Of a DNA stretch of 64,000 nt, positions 33,466-43,074 are shown in pieces (within the stretch, counting starts at the first letter, position 1; each line of letters opens with the position of its first letter). The translations under genes and the position numbers were made by a program. Origin of the DNA: JAGPUQ01 sp963708735 (GTDB lineage Bacteria; Pseudomonadota; Gammaproteobacteria; Pseudomonadales; Porticoccaceae); the NCBI GenBank assembly GCA_963708735.1, contig CAVPTW010000042.1, positions 331,937-395,936 of the forward strand, in the 5' to 3' direction. The notes under the pieces were generated by a model. It was not told the origin of the DNA, did not search any database, and saw only the letters and a list, made by a program, of their open reading frames with translations.

Positions 33466-36062
33466 TGTCCGTAACCCCAGTCCGCCGCGATGAGCTGTTG
33501 CTGCGCGGCGCGATGGTCGAAATAGCATTCGGCCAGCATTTCCGCCGTCGCGATCAAGAGGCCCTCCAGCCGACCCAGCAGTTGCTCGAGCGCCCCGCGG
33601 CCGGCTTCGCCCGCGCCGACAGCCAGTTCTTCGGGTCGACTGAGGTGCAGCGCGGTGAGCGCCTCGAGCGCCAGACGGCCAGCGCGTGACAGTCCGGGGC
33701 CGGACTCGACGGTGGGCAGCGCGGCGATGTGATCGCCGAGGCGCTGCACCTGGTAGAGCAGCGCCCGCGGATTGGTCTCGTCCAGCACCAGCAATTCGAG
33801 CCCGTGGCGAATGTCCGGTTCGGCGCGATAGCGTCGGCGGTAGGTGATGAGGGTCTCGCAGGTCAACAGCACGGACTCCACCACCACCGGGATATCGTTC
33901 TCGGCCAGATCGGGCACCAGCGTGGCGCGCAGCAGGGTGGTGAGCTGGATGGCTTTTTCGATGCAGCGGCCCAGCTCCCAGAAGCGCCAGTTCATGCCGC
34001 GGAACATACTCTCGTGGCGCAGCCCGGCGAGTGCCAGCAGGGAAGTCACCAGCGGATCGAGCGCCTCTTCCGGCGCCACCAGTTGTTCCGCGCCAAGCTG
34101 CTCGGCCAGCGCCGCCAGCTCATCACGCAGATCGTTCAACACCCGCTGGGTATCGGCGGAGAGCAGCTCTTTGACTTCTTCACCGGCCTGCAACATGGCG
34201 CGCAGGCTTCCCACGACCGAGCCCGGACTGGCGGCGTCCAGCACCACGGCTTTCAGTTCGCGTTCGGGCGTCGCGAAAGGCGCGTCCGCCACCGTGAAGC
34301 CCGGCAGGGTATGAGTCACCCGGGTCACCGCGCCCAGCAGCACGCGGCGCGCACCATCGGACAGAGGCTCCACTCCGTTGAGTTGCAGGAACAGGGTACG
34401 CAGCAGGCGCAGGGCCGCCTCGCCGCGCTCGGCGTAGCGGCCCATCCAGAACAGGTTTTCCACCACGCGGCTGGGCAATACCCCGCGCTCCGACGGCGCG
34501 CGGGTGGCGACGGCCTCCCGCCGCAGCGAGAGTTGCTTCTCCGGCTCGGAGGCGAGCACCCAGGTGTCCTTGCTGTTGGAGCCGGTCAGGTTGGTGATCA
34601 CCCGCGTGTCGCTGGCGCGCCCGATGCGGGTGAGCCCGCCCGGCAGTACCGTGTAGGAGGTGGGATTGGCGACCGCGAAGCTGCGCAGCACCATGGGCCT
34701 GGGCGTGAACGCACCACCCTCCAGCACCGGCGTGCGCGATGAAACCTGGTAGCGCTGGGCGACATAATCGAGCGGCGCGTCCTGAATCCGCCGCTGCCAG
34801 AGCGCCAGTTCCGCCGTACCCAGATCGCTGCCGAACACGCTGTGCTGACCGTAGCGGCGAAACGCCGGCTTGATGACCAGTTGCGGCAGTTCCGCCAGGA
34901 CCCGATCGCGATCCGCCGGATCGCCGCACCAGAACGTCTCCACGGTGCGGATGCGGGGCTCGCGCCCGAAAAAGAATTTGCCGATGGCGGGCAGGTATTT
35001 GAACAGTGCGGGATTTTCGACAAAGCCCGCGCCCAGCGGATTGGCGATCACGACGCGACCGGCGCGCACCACTTCGAGCAGGCCCGGCACGCCCAACTGG
35101 GAGTCGCCGCGCAGCTCCACCGGGTCGCAGAAGAAATCGTCCACCCGCCGCAGAATGATGTCGATGCGGCGCAGGCCTTCGAGGGACTTCATCCACACCC
35201 GCCCGCCGCGCACGGTGAGATCGCCGCCCTGCACCAGGGGATAGCCCAGGTAGTTGGCCAGAAAGGCGTGCTCGAAATAGGTTTCGCTGTAGGAGCCGGG
35301 CGTCAGTACCGCCACCTGGGGAATGGCATCGCCGGGGGCCAGTGCCATCAGCTTCTGGCGCAGCTGGTGAAAGAATCCCGACAGGCGATGCACATGGCTG
35401 TCGCGGAACAGGCTGGGCAGCACCCGCGACATCACGGTGCGGTTCTCCAGCGCGTAGCCGACACCGCTCGGCGCCTGGGCGCGATCTCCGATGATGCACA
35501 TGGCGCCATCGGCATCGCGCACCATGTCGGCGGCGTAGAGAATCAGGTGATGCTCGCCGGGCACCCGGATACCCTGGCACTGCCGCAGGAATCCCGGGTG
35601 GCTGTAGACCAGCTCGGGCGGCACGATGCCGTGGCGGATCAGGTCGCGCCCGCCGTAGATATCCTTGAGCACCAGATCCAGCAGTTCCGCCCGCTCGATC
35701 AGGCCCGCCTCGATGTGGCTCCAGTCCTCGCTCTCGATGAGCTGGGGGACCAGATCCAGCTCCCAGATACGACTCGCCAGGGGTTCGCTGGAGACGTTGT
35801 AGGTGGCGCCGTCGTCGCGCAGGATGCGCCGCGCCTTGCGCTCGCGCTCCGCCAGCACTTCGGGCCCCAGGGCCGCCAGACCTTCCAGCAGATAACGCCA
35901 GTGGGGGCGCACCGCGCCGCCGGGTTCATAGACTTCATCGTGGCGGTCGGCAACGGCGGGACCGTAACCCGGCGCCCCGTTCAGCGCCGCCGTCGCCTGC
36001 CCGCCCTGCTGCAACTGGCTGGGGATGGGTTGAAACGGGCGCATGGAGTGAAAATCGGTCAT
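33462..36062 (-). CDS. Circularly permuted ATP-grasp fused to alpha-E domain
   Basis: 866 residues from ATG 36062 (MTDFHSMRPFQP). Residues about 60-490 are a circularly permuted ATP-grasp ligase (YALENRTVMSRVLP, VAVLTPGSYSETYFEHAFLA, RRIDIILRRVDDFF, QLVIKPAFRRYG). From about 540 to the end an alpha-E domain follows, beginning VENLFWMGRYAERGEAALRLLRT. In the second set of this locus the same two domains are separate genes (40573 and 39644), so this is a natural fusion that indicates physical cooperation. Proposed role: ATP-dependent peptide synthesis on an unknown substrate. Confidence 0.87.
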   Translation of the reverse strand: MTDFHSMRPFQPIPSQLQQGGQATAALNGAPGYGPAVADRHDEVYEPGGAVRPHWRYLLEGLAALGPEVLAERERKARRILRDDGATYNVSSEPLASRIWELDLVPQLIESEDWSHIEAGLIERAELLDLVLKDIYGGRDLIRHGIVPPELVYSHPGFLRQCQGIRVPGEHHLILYAADMVRDADGAMCIIGDRAQAPSGVGYALENRTVMSRVLPSLFRDSHVHRLSGFFHQLRQKLMALAPGDAIPQVAVLTPGSYSETYFEHAFLANYLGYPLVQGGDLTVRGGRVWMKSLEGLRRIDIILRRVDDFFCDPVELRGDSQLGVPGLLEVVRAGRVVIANPLGAGFVENPALFKYLPAIGKFFFGREPRIRTVETFWCGDPADRDRVLAELPQLVIKPAFRRYGQHSVFGSDLGTAELALWQRRIQDAPLDYVAQRYQVSSRTPVLEGGAFTPRPMVLRSFAVANPTSYTVLPGGLTRIGRASDTRVITNLTGSNSKDTWVLASEPEKQLSLRREAVATRAPSERGVLPSRVVENLFWMGRYAERGEAALRLLRTLFLQLNGVEPLSDGARRVLLGAVTRVTHTLPGFTVADAPFATPERELKAVVLDAASPGSVVGSLRAMLQAGEEVKELLSADTQRVLNDLRDELAALAEQLGAEQLVAPEEALDPLVTSLLALAGLRHESMFRGMNWRFWELGRCIEKAIQLTTLLRATLVPDLAENDIPVVVESVLLTCETLITYRRRYRAEPDIRHGLELLVLDETNPRALLYQVQRLGDHIAALPTVESGPGLSRAGRLALEALTALHLSRPEELAVGAGEAGRGALEQLLGRLEGLLIATAEMLAECYFDHRAAQQQLIAADWGYGQ

Positions 36063-36164
36063 GAGTTCGAAAAGCCTGCCCGGTGGTCGGCGAGCGGCGG
36101 ATTCTGGCACAGTCGGGCGCTCCCGGCAGCAGCTACGCGCCCCGCGTCCACGGCCGAGCCCGGC

Positions 36165-39100
36165 TCAGGCGCCACGCCGCAGGTCCAGCGTGTGCGGGTA
36201 TTCATTACTGGGCTCTTCGGGCGGGGGCGCCATGGGCCGCGGGAACTGATCGCGCGGTACGAAATTACGCAGCACCGGCGGCAACGCGACCTCGGCGAGC
36301 TTGCCGGGCGTGTGCCCGAACGCCGTGAAACGGCTGACTCGGCGCGCCTCGGCGGCGTTGGCATTGACCGGAAAGTCGTCGTAGCTGCGCCCGCCGGGAT
36401 GCACCACATGGTAGGTGCAGCCGCCGACCGCGAGACCATTCCAGGTGTCGATCAGGTCGAACACCAGGGGCGCCTGCACCCCGATGGTCGGATGCAGCGC
36501 GGACGGCGGCGCCCAGGCGCGATAGCGCACTCCGGCCACGTATTCGCCGTGGCGGCCGGTGTTGCGCAGGGGTACGCGGCGGCCGTTGCAGGCCAGCACA
36601 TAGCGGCTGTCGGTGAGCCCGTCCACCTTGACCTGGAGCCGCTCCACGGAAGAATCCACATAGCGGGCGGTGCCGAAGCTCCCGACTTCCTCCCCCAGCA
36701 CATGCCAGGGCTCGATGGCCCAGCGCAGTTCGATGCGGATGTCGCCGATCTGCACCTCGCCGTAGTGGGGATAGCGAAACTCGGCGAAGGGCGCAAGCCA
36801 GTCGAGCTGAAACGGCAAGTCGTGGGCATTCAGATCCGCCACCACATCGCGCAGATCGACCCAGGCATGGTGCGGCAACATGAAGCGATCATGCAGCGCC
36901 GTGCCCCAGCGTACCAGCGGCCGGTGATAGGGCGTCCGCCACAGGCGCGCCACCAGGCTGCGCAGGAGCAGCGCCTGCACCAGTGCCATATGGGCATGGG
37001 GCGGCATTTCGAAACCGCGGAATTCCAGGATTCCCTGGCGCCCGCTGGCGCTGCCCGGCGCATACAGCTTGTCGATGCAGAACTCGGACCTGTGGGTATT
37101 GCCGGTAATGTCGGTGAGCAGATTGCGCAGCAGCCGGTCCACCAGCCAGGGCTGCGCGATCTCCCCGGACGGCATCTGCTGGAAGGCGATTTCCAGTTCG
37201 TAGAGGGTCTCGGCGCGGCCTTCGTCGACCCGCGGCGACTGGCTGGTGGGACCGATGAACATGCCGGAAAACGCATAGGACAGTCCCGGATGGTGCTGCC
37301 AGTAGGTAATCAGGCTCCGCAACAGGTCGGGCCGCCGCAGCAGTGGGCTGTCGGCCGGAGTGGCGCCGCCGAGCGTCACATGGTTGCCGCCGCCGGTGCC
37401 GGTGTGGCGGCCATCGTGCAGAAACTTCTCGGTACCCAGGCGTGCCTGGTGCGCCTCGGCGTAGAGTGCCAGGGTGTTGTCGCGCAGCTCGGACCAACTG
37501 CTGGCGGGATGGATGTTCACCTCGATCACACCCGGATCCGGCGTCACCAGCAGGCGCAGCAGACGGGGATCGCGGGGCGGCTCGTAGCCTTCGATCACCA
37601 CCGGCAGGCGCAGATCCGCCGCGCAGGCTTCCACCGCTCCCACCAGCGCCAGATAGTGTTCCAGATGCTGGAGCGGCGGCAGGAAGATATGCAGGGTGCC
37701 GTCGCGGGGTTCGATGCACAGCGCCGTGCGCACCAGGGGCGCCGGCGGTTCCGCATCGGCTTTCGGATCGGCGGGCGCCGCCATGATCTCGCGACGATCC
37801 GCGGCGGCTTCCAGCACCGCCTGGGCGTACTGGTGGTAGTCGGCATCCAGGGGTTTGGCAGGCGCGAAGGGATCGCGCTCCGCCTCGCGCGCCTCGGCCT
37901 CGGTCACTTGCGGCAACGAATCCAGCGGCAGCCGGTAACCCATGGGCGAATCGCCCGGGATGAGTATCAACTGGCCGCGCCGCAGCGGCCAGGGCGAACT
38001 GCGCCAGCGCTCCGCAACCGGGTCCCAGCCCAGGGGCAGCGCGAGGCCGGTCGGCGCGTGCAAGCCCTGTTGCAGCAAGCGCGCCAGTCGGCGGCGCTCC
38101 AGACTGTCATCCAACGCGGCGGTCTGGGGGTCGAGATGCTCCGGCAATTCCTGTTCGCGCCAGAGATAGTGAAAAGCATCCTCGCGCGCAATGAGCAGCC
38201 GCGCCGGATCGAGTCCCAAGGCCACGCACAGGTGGTTGGCGAAACGGTCGGCGGCGGCAAAGTCGTGGCCCTGATCCGTGCCCACCGGCGCCAGCCACTG
38301 CGGATCACGCCACACGGGTTCACCGTCACTGCGCCAGAAACAGCCGAGCGCCCAGCGCGGCAGCTCCTCGCCGGGATACCACTTGCCCTGACCGTGGTGC
38401 AGCAAACCGCCGCGGGCAAAGCGGTCGCGCAGGCGCAGCAGCAGCTCCCGGGCGAGACGGAGCTTGTCCGCGCCGAGCGCCGTGGTGTTCCACTGCGCCG
38501 ATTCCATGTCATCGATGGACACAAAGGTCGGCTCACCACCCTGGGTGAGACGCACATCCATGGCGTCGAGGCGCGCGTCCACCGCGGCGCCCAGGGCGTC
38601 GATCAGCGCCCACTGCGCCTCGGTGTAGGGCTTCGTGACCCGGGGATCCTCGTGAATCCGCAGCACTTCGTTGCGGTGGTGAAACTCCACCTCGCAGGTA
38701 TCGGTGAAGCCTTCGATGGGCGCTGCCGACACCGGGTCCGGCGTGCAGGCAAGCGGAATGTGACCTTCGCCCGCAAACAGCCCCGAAGTCGGATCGAGCC
38801 CGACCCAGCCGGCCCCGGGCAGGTACACTTCGCACCAGGCGTGGAGATCGGTGAAGTCGGCGGCGGGTCCCGAGGGACCGTCGAGCGCCGCCACATCCGC
38901 CTTCAGTTGCACCAGATAGCCCGATACAAAGCGCGCGGCGAGCCCCAGATGACGGCAGATCTGCACCAGCAGCCAGGCACTGTCGCGGCAGGAACCGCGC
39001 GCCAGTTCGAGCGTCCGCTCGCAGCTCTGCACGCCGGGCTCCATGCGGATGTTGTAGGAAATATCGCGCTGCAGGCGCTGGTTGAGCCCGACCAGAAAGT

Positions 39101-39527
39101 CGTTGGTCGGGATGGGCGCGCGCGCCACGCCGGCCAGCCAGCGCTGCAACAGCGGCCCGGCGGGCTCGCAGACCAGATAGGGCGCCAACTCGTGGCGGTC
39201 GCGTTCGCCGTAGTCGAAGGGAAACCGCTCGGCGCCTTCGTCGAGAAAGAAGTCGAACGGATTGATCACCGTCATCTCGGCGATGACCTCGACCGTGATC
39301 GACAGATGATCGCTGCGCTCGGGAAATACCAGGCGCGCAAGATAATTGCCGCAGGGATCCTGCTGCCAGTTGAGGAAGTGCGTGGCCGGACTCACCCGCA
39401 GCGAATAACCGCGAATCGGTGTGCGACAGTGGGCCGCGGGCCGCAGGCGCAGGACATGGGGCGACAGGTTCACCAGCCGGTCGAAGCGGTATTCGGTGAC
39501 GTGGAGCAGCTTGACGCGAATGGTCAT
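36165..39527 (-). CDS. Transglutaminase-like domain fused to DUF2126
   Basis: 1120 residues, typical length for this fusion. N-terminal transglutaminase beta domain (MTIRVKLLHVTEYRFDRLV), core with Cys in LARGSCRDSAWLLVQ, His in DLHAWCEVYLPG and Asp in GLDPTSGLFAG (about 170-265), then a long DUF2126 region (about 300-1100), which contains GGEPTFVSIDDMES and VTLGGATPADSPLL. DUF2126 is thought to be a ligase-like or carboxylate-amine ligase-related domain, unproven. It is in the middle of the ATP-grasp/alpha-E locus; a long open frame on the opposite strand is a GC-rich shadow. Confidence 0.88.
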   Translation of the reverse strand: MTIRVKLLHVTEYRFDRLVNLSPHVLRLRPAAHCRTPIRGYSLRVSPATHFLNWQQDPCGNYLARLVFPERSDHLSITVEVIAEMTVINPFDFFLDEGAERFPFDYGERDRHELAPYLVCEPAGPLLQRWLAGVARAPIPTNDFLVGLNQRLQRDISYNIRMEPGVQSCERTLELARGSCRDSAWLLVQICRHLGLAARFVSGYLVQLKADVAALDGPSGPAADFTDLHAWCEVYLPGAGWVGLDPTSGLFAGEGHIPLACTPDPVSAAPIEGFTDTCEVEFHHRNEVLRIHEDPRVTKPYTEAQWALIDALGAAVDARLDAMDVRLTQGGEPTFVSIDDMESAQWNTTALGADKLRLARELLLRLRDRFARGGLLHHGQGKWYPGEELPRWALGCFWRSDGEPVWRDPQWLAPVGTDQGHDFAAADRFANHLCVALGLDPARLLIAREDAFHYLWREQELPEHLDPQTAALDDSLERRRLARLLQQGLHAPTGLALPLGWDPVAERWRSSPWPLRRGQLILIPGDSPMGYRLPLDSLPQVTEAEAREAERDPFAPAKPLDADYHQYAQAVLEAAADRREIMAAPADPKADAEPPAPLVRTALCIEPRDGTLHIFLPPLQHLEHYLALVGAVEACAADLRLPVVIEGYEPPRDPRLLRLLVTPDPGVIEVNIHPASSWSELRDNTLALYAEAHQARLGTEKFLHDGRHTGTGGGNHVTLGGATPADSPLLRRPDLLRSLITYWQHHPGLSYAFSGMFIGPTSQSPRVDEGRAETLYELEIAFQQMPSGEIAQPWLVDRLLRNLLTDITGNTHRSEFCIDKLYAPGSASGRQGILEFRGFEMPPHAHMALVQALLLRSLVARLWRTPYHRPLVRWGTALHDRFMLPHHAWVDLRDVVADLNAHDLPFQLDWLAPFAEFRYPHYGEVQIGDIRIELRWAIEPWHVLGEEVGSFGTARYVDSSVERLQVKVDGLTDSRYVLACNGRRVPLRNTGRHGEYVAGVRYRAWAPPSALHPTIGVQAPLVFDLIDTWNGLAVGGCTYHVVHPGGRSYDDFPVNANAAEARRVSRFTAFGHTPGKLAEVALPPVLRNFVPRDQFPRPMAPPPEEPSNEYPHTLDLRRGA

Positions 39528-39596
39528 GAATCCAATGCTCCGGGTTCAGTGCGGTGGGTTGGATAGTCCGGTTTCAATATTTCAAACTCGTCGTTG

Positions 39597-39632
39597 CAAA
39601 TTCATCTTTTCAAATTCATCTTTTCAAATTCA
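39597..39632. repeat. Tandem repeat, 14-bp unit, 2.6 copies
   Basis: Unit CAAATTCATCTTTT at 39597 and 39611, then a partial copy. It lies in the AT-rich gap (39528-39643) between the alpha-E gene and the DUF2126 gene, the only break in an otherwise tight operon. Confidence 0.85.
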
Positions 39633-39643
39633 AGACCCCGGAT

Positions 39644-40576
39644 TCAGCGCAGCGCAAACCAGGCATCGCGGATACGTTCATGCATGGTGCCGATCCGAAT
39701 CTGGATTTCATTGAGATAGTCGCGAAACGCCGGACCGAGATCCTCGATCGACCGGATCGGGTAATACACCGCCGCGACTTCTTTCAGGGCACCCAGCATC
39801 GCCTCGCTCCCCGGCAGCGTGCGGATGGCACTCGCCACCTGTTCGCGACAGAAGCGGATGGTACGGGGAAAATACGGGTCGTTGAGCAGAAAGTTCGCCA
39901 CTTCCGGACCCGCCACCCGCACCCGCACCGCGCGGCGGTAGGCGAGTTCGGCGCTCAGCGAGCGCAGCACATGCCCCCAGACAATCTGGCCCAGATTCAC
40001 CTGTCCGCGCTCCGCCGACTGCAACAGCGCAACGGCGCCGGCATCGAGAATGCGCGTGGTCATGTCGGCGCGCTCGAGATGCCGGCCAAGCTGAATGAAC
40101 TGCCAGGGCGCATCGCGGCTGGTGGTGGCGGCGATCTGACCGTTCACCTGCTCGCAACCGCGAATGATGCCGCCGGTGAACTGGTGGCGCAGTTTGCGTC
40201 CGGTTCCCTGCGCCACATTGTCGGTGGCGAAATAAAACAGATCGTTGACGAACTCCCACACCTCGGGAGCGAACACATCGCGGGTGGTGCGCAGGTTCTC
40301 GCGCACCATGCGCAGCGAGTTGACCAGCCCGCCGCTGTGATCGGCATCGGCCAGCAGGAACTTCACCACATTGCGCTCGTCCCGCACCCGGTAGCGCTCG
40401 GCGAAGGCTTCGGTGGCGCTGTTGAGCTCGATCAGGTTGTACCAACTGATGTCGATACCCCGGGGCAGATCCAGAAGCAGGCTGTCGTAGACGCTGACCA
40501 GACGCGCGGTGTTCTCGGCGCGCTCCAGATAGCGCGCCGCCCAGTAGATGCGCTCAGCGACGGACGACAGCATCAC
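39644..40576 (-). CDS. Alpha-E domain protein
   Basis: 310 residues, all-helical; begins MLSSVAERIYWAARYLERAEN, the alpha-E hallmark (key residues W, R, Y, E, R, E), and later ATTSRDAPWQFIQLGRHLERADM. The start is GTG 40576 overlapping the ATP-grasp stop (GTGA), or ATG 40573 three bases later. Alpha-E domains are known only next to, or fused with, circularly permuted ATP-grasp ligases and transglutaminases; their molecular role is not established. It pairs with the ligase gene just upstream. Confidence 0.88.
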   Translation of the reverse strand: MMLSSVAERIYWAARYLERAENTARLVSVYDSLLLDLPRGIDISWYNLIELNSATEAFAERYRVRDERNVVKFLLADADHSGGLVNSLRMVRENLRTTRDVFAPEVWEFVNDLFYFATDNVAQGTGRKLRHQFTGGIIRGCEQVNGQIAATTSRDAPWQFIQLGRHLERADMTTRILDAGAVALLQSAERGQVNLGQIVWGHVLRSLSAELAYRRAVRVRVAGPEVANFLLNDPYFPRTIRFCREQVASAIRTLPGSEAMLGALKEVAAVYYPIRSIEDLGPAFRDYLNEIQIRIGTMHERIRDAWFALR

Positions 40577-42027
40577 TTCGCATCCGTGTCGACGATCCAG
40601 GTGTCCTTGCTGCCGCCGCCCTGGGAGGAATTCACCACCAGGCTGCCCTTGCGCAGCGCCACTCGGGTGAGTCCGCCGGTGGTGACGTACATGTCCTCGG
40701 CCTGCAGCACGAAGGGCCGCAGATCCAGATGGCGCGGCTCCAGACGGCCGCCGTCCACCAGGGTGGGCGCCACCGACAGTTTGAGGGTGGGCTGGGCAAT
40801 GTAGTTGCGGGGATCGGCCTGGATGAGGCGCGCGAACTCGGCGCGCTCCTTGCGGGTCGCGTGCGGACCGACCAGCATGCCGTAGCCGCCGGATTCGTTG
40901 GCGGGCTTCACCACCAGCTCGTCGAGGTGGTCGAGCACATAGGCGCGCTGCTCAGGATCGGCACACAGAAACGTCTCGACATTGGCGAGCAGGGCTTTTT
41001 CGCCCAGGTAGTACTCGATCATTTTCGGCACATAGGCGTAGACCACCTTGTCGTCCGCCACGCCCGCGCCGGGCGCGTTGGCGAGCGCCACCTTGCCGGC
41101 GCGCCAGGCGCGCATCAGCCCGGGCACGCCGAGCATGGATTCCGGATTGAAGACTTCCGGATCCAGAAACAGGTCGTCGATGCGCCGGTAGATCACATCC
41201 ACCCGCTCGCGGCCGGCGATGGTGCGCATGTACACACAGTCGTCGTCGCCCACCAGGAGATCGCGACCCTCGACCAGCTCCACGCCCATCTGCTGGGCGA
41301 GGTAGGCGTGCTCGAAATAGGCCGAGTTATAGATGCCGGGCGTGAGCACCACGATGCCCGGATTGCTGAGCTTGCGCGGCGACAGCGCGGCGAGCATGTC
41401 GAACAGGCGCGCGGGATAGTCGCTCACGGGGAGAATGGCGTCGCTCTCGAACAGCTCCGGCAGCACCCGCTTGGTGATGGCGCGATTCTCCAGCATGTAG
41501 GCGACGCCGGAGGGGACCCGCAGATTGTCTTCCAGGACGAAGAACCGGCCGCGCTCGTCGCGCACCAGATCGGTGCCGCAGATGTGCGCCCAGACCCCAA
41601 AAGGGGGCGACACGCCGACGCATTCCGGACGGAAATTCTTCGACTGCGCCAGTACTTCGGCGGGAAACACACCGTCGGCGATGATGCGCTGCTCGTGGTA
41701 GATGTCGTCGATAAAACGATTGAGCGCGCGCAGCCGCTGCCTGAGACCGGCATCGACCTCGCGCCACTGCCGCGCCGAGATGGTGCGGGGAATGATGTCG
41801 AAGGGCCAGGCGCGGTCGATGTTGCCCTCCTCCGAATACACGGTGAAGGTTACCCCCATCTGGCGGATGGTCGCCTCCGCCATGCGTCGGCGCGATTCGA
41901 GCTCGGCATCGCCCAGCGACGCCAGATAAGCCACCAGACGCCGCGCCGGCGCCCGCGCATTGCCGGGACTGCTGATCAGTTCGTCGAACAGCGCGCCGCT
42001 ATCGTAATGTTTCCAGTCCAGCGTCAT
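40573..42027 (-). CDS. Circularly permuted ATP-grasp ligase
   Basis: 484 residues from ATG 42027 (MTLDWKHYDSGALFDEL); the frame extends to 42168 without homology. Landmarks: FDIIPRTISARQWREVDAGL, VLEDNLRVPSGVAYMLENR (key residues VLEDN and PSGVAY), VVLTPGIYNSAYFEHAYLA, DELVVKPANESGGYGMLVG (ATP-binding loop) and a C-terminal GGGSKDTW. It is the first gene of the minus-strand locus. Predicted to form an amide bond with ATP on a still unknown peptide. Confidence 0.88.
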   Translation of the reverse strand: MTLDWKHYDSGALFDELISSPGNARAPARRLVAYLASLGDAELESRRRMAEATIRQMGVTFTVYSEEGNIDRAWPFDIIPRTISARQWREVDAGLRQRLRALNRFIDDIYHEQRIIADGVFPAEVLAQSKNFRPECVGVSPPFGVWAHICGTDLVRDERGRFFVLEDNLRVPSGVAYMLENRAITKRVLPELFESDAILPVSDYPARLFDMLAALSPRKLSNPGIVVLTPGIYNSAYFEHAYLAQQMGVELVEGRDLLVGDDDCVYMRTIAGRERVDVIYRRIDDLFLDPEVFNPESMLGVPGLMRAWRAGKVALANAPGAGVADDKVVYAYVPKMIEYYLGEKALLANVETFLCADPEQRAYVLDHLDELVVKPANESGGYGMLVGPHATRKERAEFARLIQADPRNYIAQPTLKLSVAPTLVDGGRLEPRHLDLRPFVLQAEDMYVTTGGLTRVALRKGSLVVNSSQGGGSKDTWIVDTDAK

Positions 42028-42216
42028 TTCGCCCGTCCGGGGCTGCGGAGCCGGAGCGGCCCTGCCATCGCCAGATGCTACACCAGAAAGCGGCCAGCCC
42101 GGCCGCCGCGTGCCGCCACTGAGGCGAAGATGGGTGAAATCACCGGGTTCGCGAAGTTCCATAAGCACTCATCGTCGGGAAGAATACTTTTGGAACTCGC
42201 AATTTGTGGGCCATGC

Positions 42217-42318
42217 AGCCAAGGTCCAGAAGTAGCCAAGGTCCAGAAGTAGCCAAGGTCCAGAAGTAGCCAAGGTCCAGAAGTAGCCAAGGTCCAGAAG
42301 TGGCCAAGGTCCAGAAGC
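42217..42318. repeat. Tandem repeat, 17-bp unit, 6 copies
   Basis: Unit AGCCAAGGTCCAGAAGT at 42217, 42234, 42251, 42268 and 42285, then a copy with changes at its ends (42302-42318). It occupies the 377-base gap 42028-42404 upstream of the ATP-grasp gene and downstream of the nickel permease gene; nothing else is recognisable there. Confidence 0.96.
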
Positions 42319-42404
42319 CGGACCATCAGACACCTGGACCATCGGACCGCGGGCATAACCCGTCATTCCCACTTCCATGAGAGTGGATGCCGTCCGGCGC
42401 GGGA

Positions 42405-43073
42405 TCAGTCGCCCCGCAGTAGTGACAGGCCGAACGCCATGGCGGCAAGTGCAACCAGTATCCGCAGTCCCGATGACGCGCCGGCGCGTATACCCGGCAG
42501 GTATCGAAAGCCGGTACCCAGCACAGTGCCAAAGACCATCATCGCGGCCAGCACACCGACGGTGAACAGCAGCAGATAACTCATGCCGAGCCACGGATTG
42601 GCAGCGGTCGCGAGGGGCGCCAGAACCAGCAGCGAGGCGGATCCGGCGGTGCCGTGCAGCAGTCCCACCAGCAGCGCGCGGCGGCCAGGGTGAGCCGGCA
42701 ATCCCGCCACATGCAGATGCGTGCCAGCAACGCCGTGGCAATGCCATTGCACCGGTCCCTCGCCCACCCAGAGCCGCCACAGCGTGGTTACCCCCAGCGC
42801 AATCAACACCCAGCCCACCAGATGTTCGGCTGCCGCGCTGAGGGCACTGGGCACCGCCATCCCGGCCAGCAGCACCAGGGCGCCGATGCCCAGCAGCGCC
42901 GTACCGTGGCCCAGCGCCCAGCGTGCGCAGAAGCCCAGGGTGGCGCGACGCCCGGCGCGGGCATCGCCCAGATTCGCCACCGCCAGCACATGATCCGGGT
43001 CGAGGGCGTGCAGCAGACCGAGACCGAAACCCATGCTCATCAGGGAGAGCGTCTGGTTCGGCAGGGCGATCAT
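42405..43073 (-). CDS. Nickel/cobalt permease (NiCoT/NicO-like)
   Basis: 222 residues from ATG 43073 (MIALPNQTLSL), one base after the ureohydrolase stop; the frame further upstream is a shadow. Six to seven hydrophobic helices. The NiCoT signature HAxDxDH is present as LLHALDPDHVLAVANLG, with further family segments ARWALGHGTALLGIG and LLHGTAGSASLLVL and a His-containing loop WHCHGVAGTHLHVAG. Location directly behind a ureohydrolase in a riboswitch-controlled operon suggests it supplies nickel to that enzyme. Urease or hydrogenase genes are absent from the window. Confidence 0.82.
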   Translation of the reverse strand: MIALPNQTLSLMSMGFGLGLLHALDPDHVLAVANLGDARAGRRATLGFCARWALGHGTALLGIGALVLLAGMAVPSALSAAAEHLVGWVLIALGVTTLWRLWVGEGPVQWHCHGVAGTHLHVAGLPAHPGRRALLVGLLHGTAGSASLLVLAPLATAANPWLGMSYLLLFTVGVLAAMMVFGTVLGTGFRYLPGIRAGASSGLRILVALAAMAFGLSLLRGD

Positions 43074-43074
43074 C

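Noticed and set aside
34842..39566. A 1574-codon plus-strand open frame
   Set aside because: It lies antisense to the ATP-grasp fusion and the DUF2126 gene, has Gln/His/Arg-rich text with no domain, and is a product of high GC at codon third positions.
42217..42318. CRISPR array
   Set aside because: The 17-bp units are directly adjacent with no unique spacers, and there are no cas genes. The same holds for the other tandem repeats.
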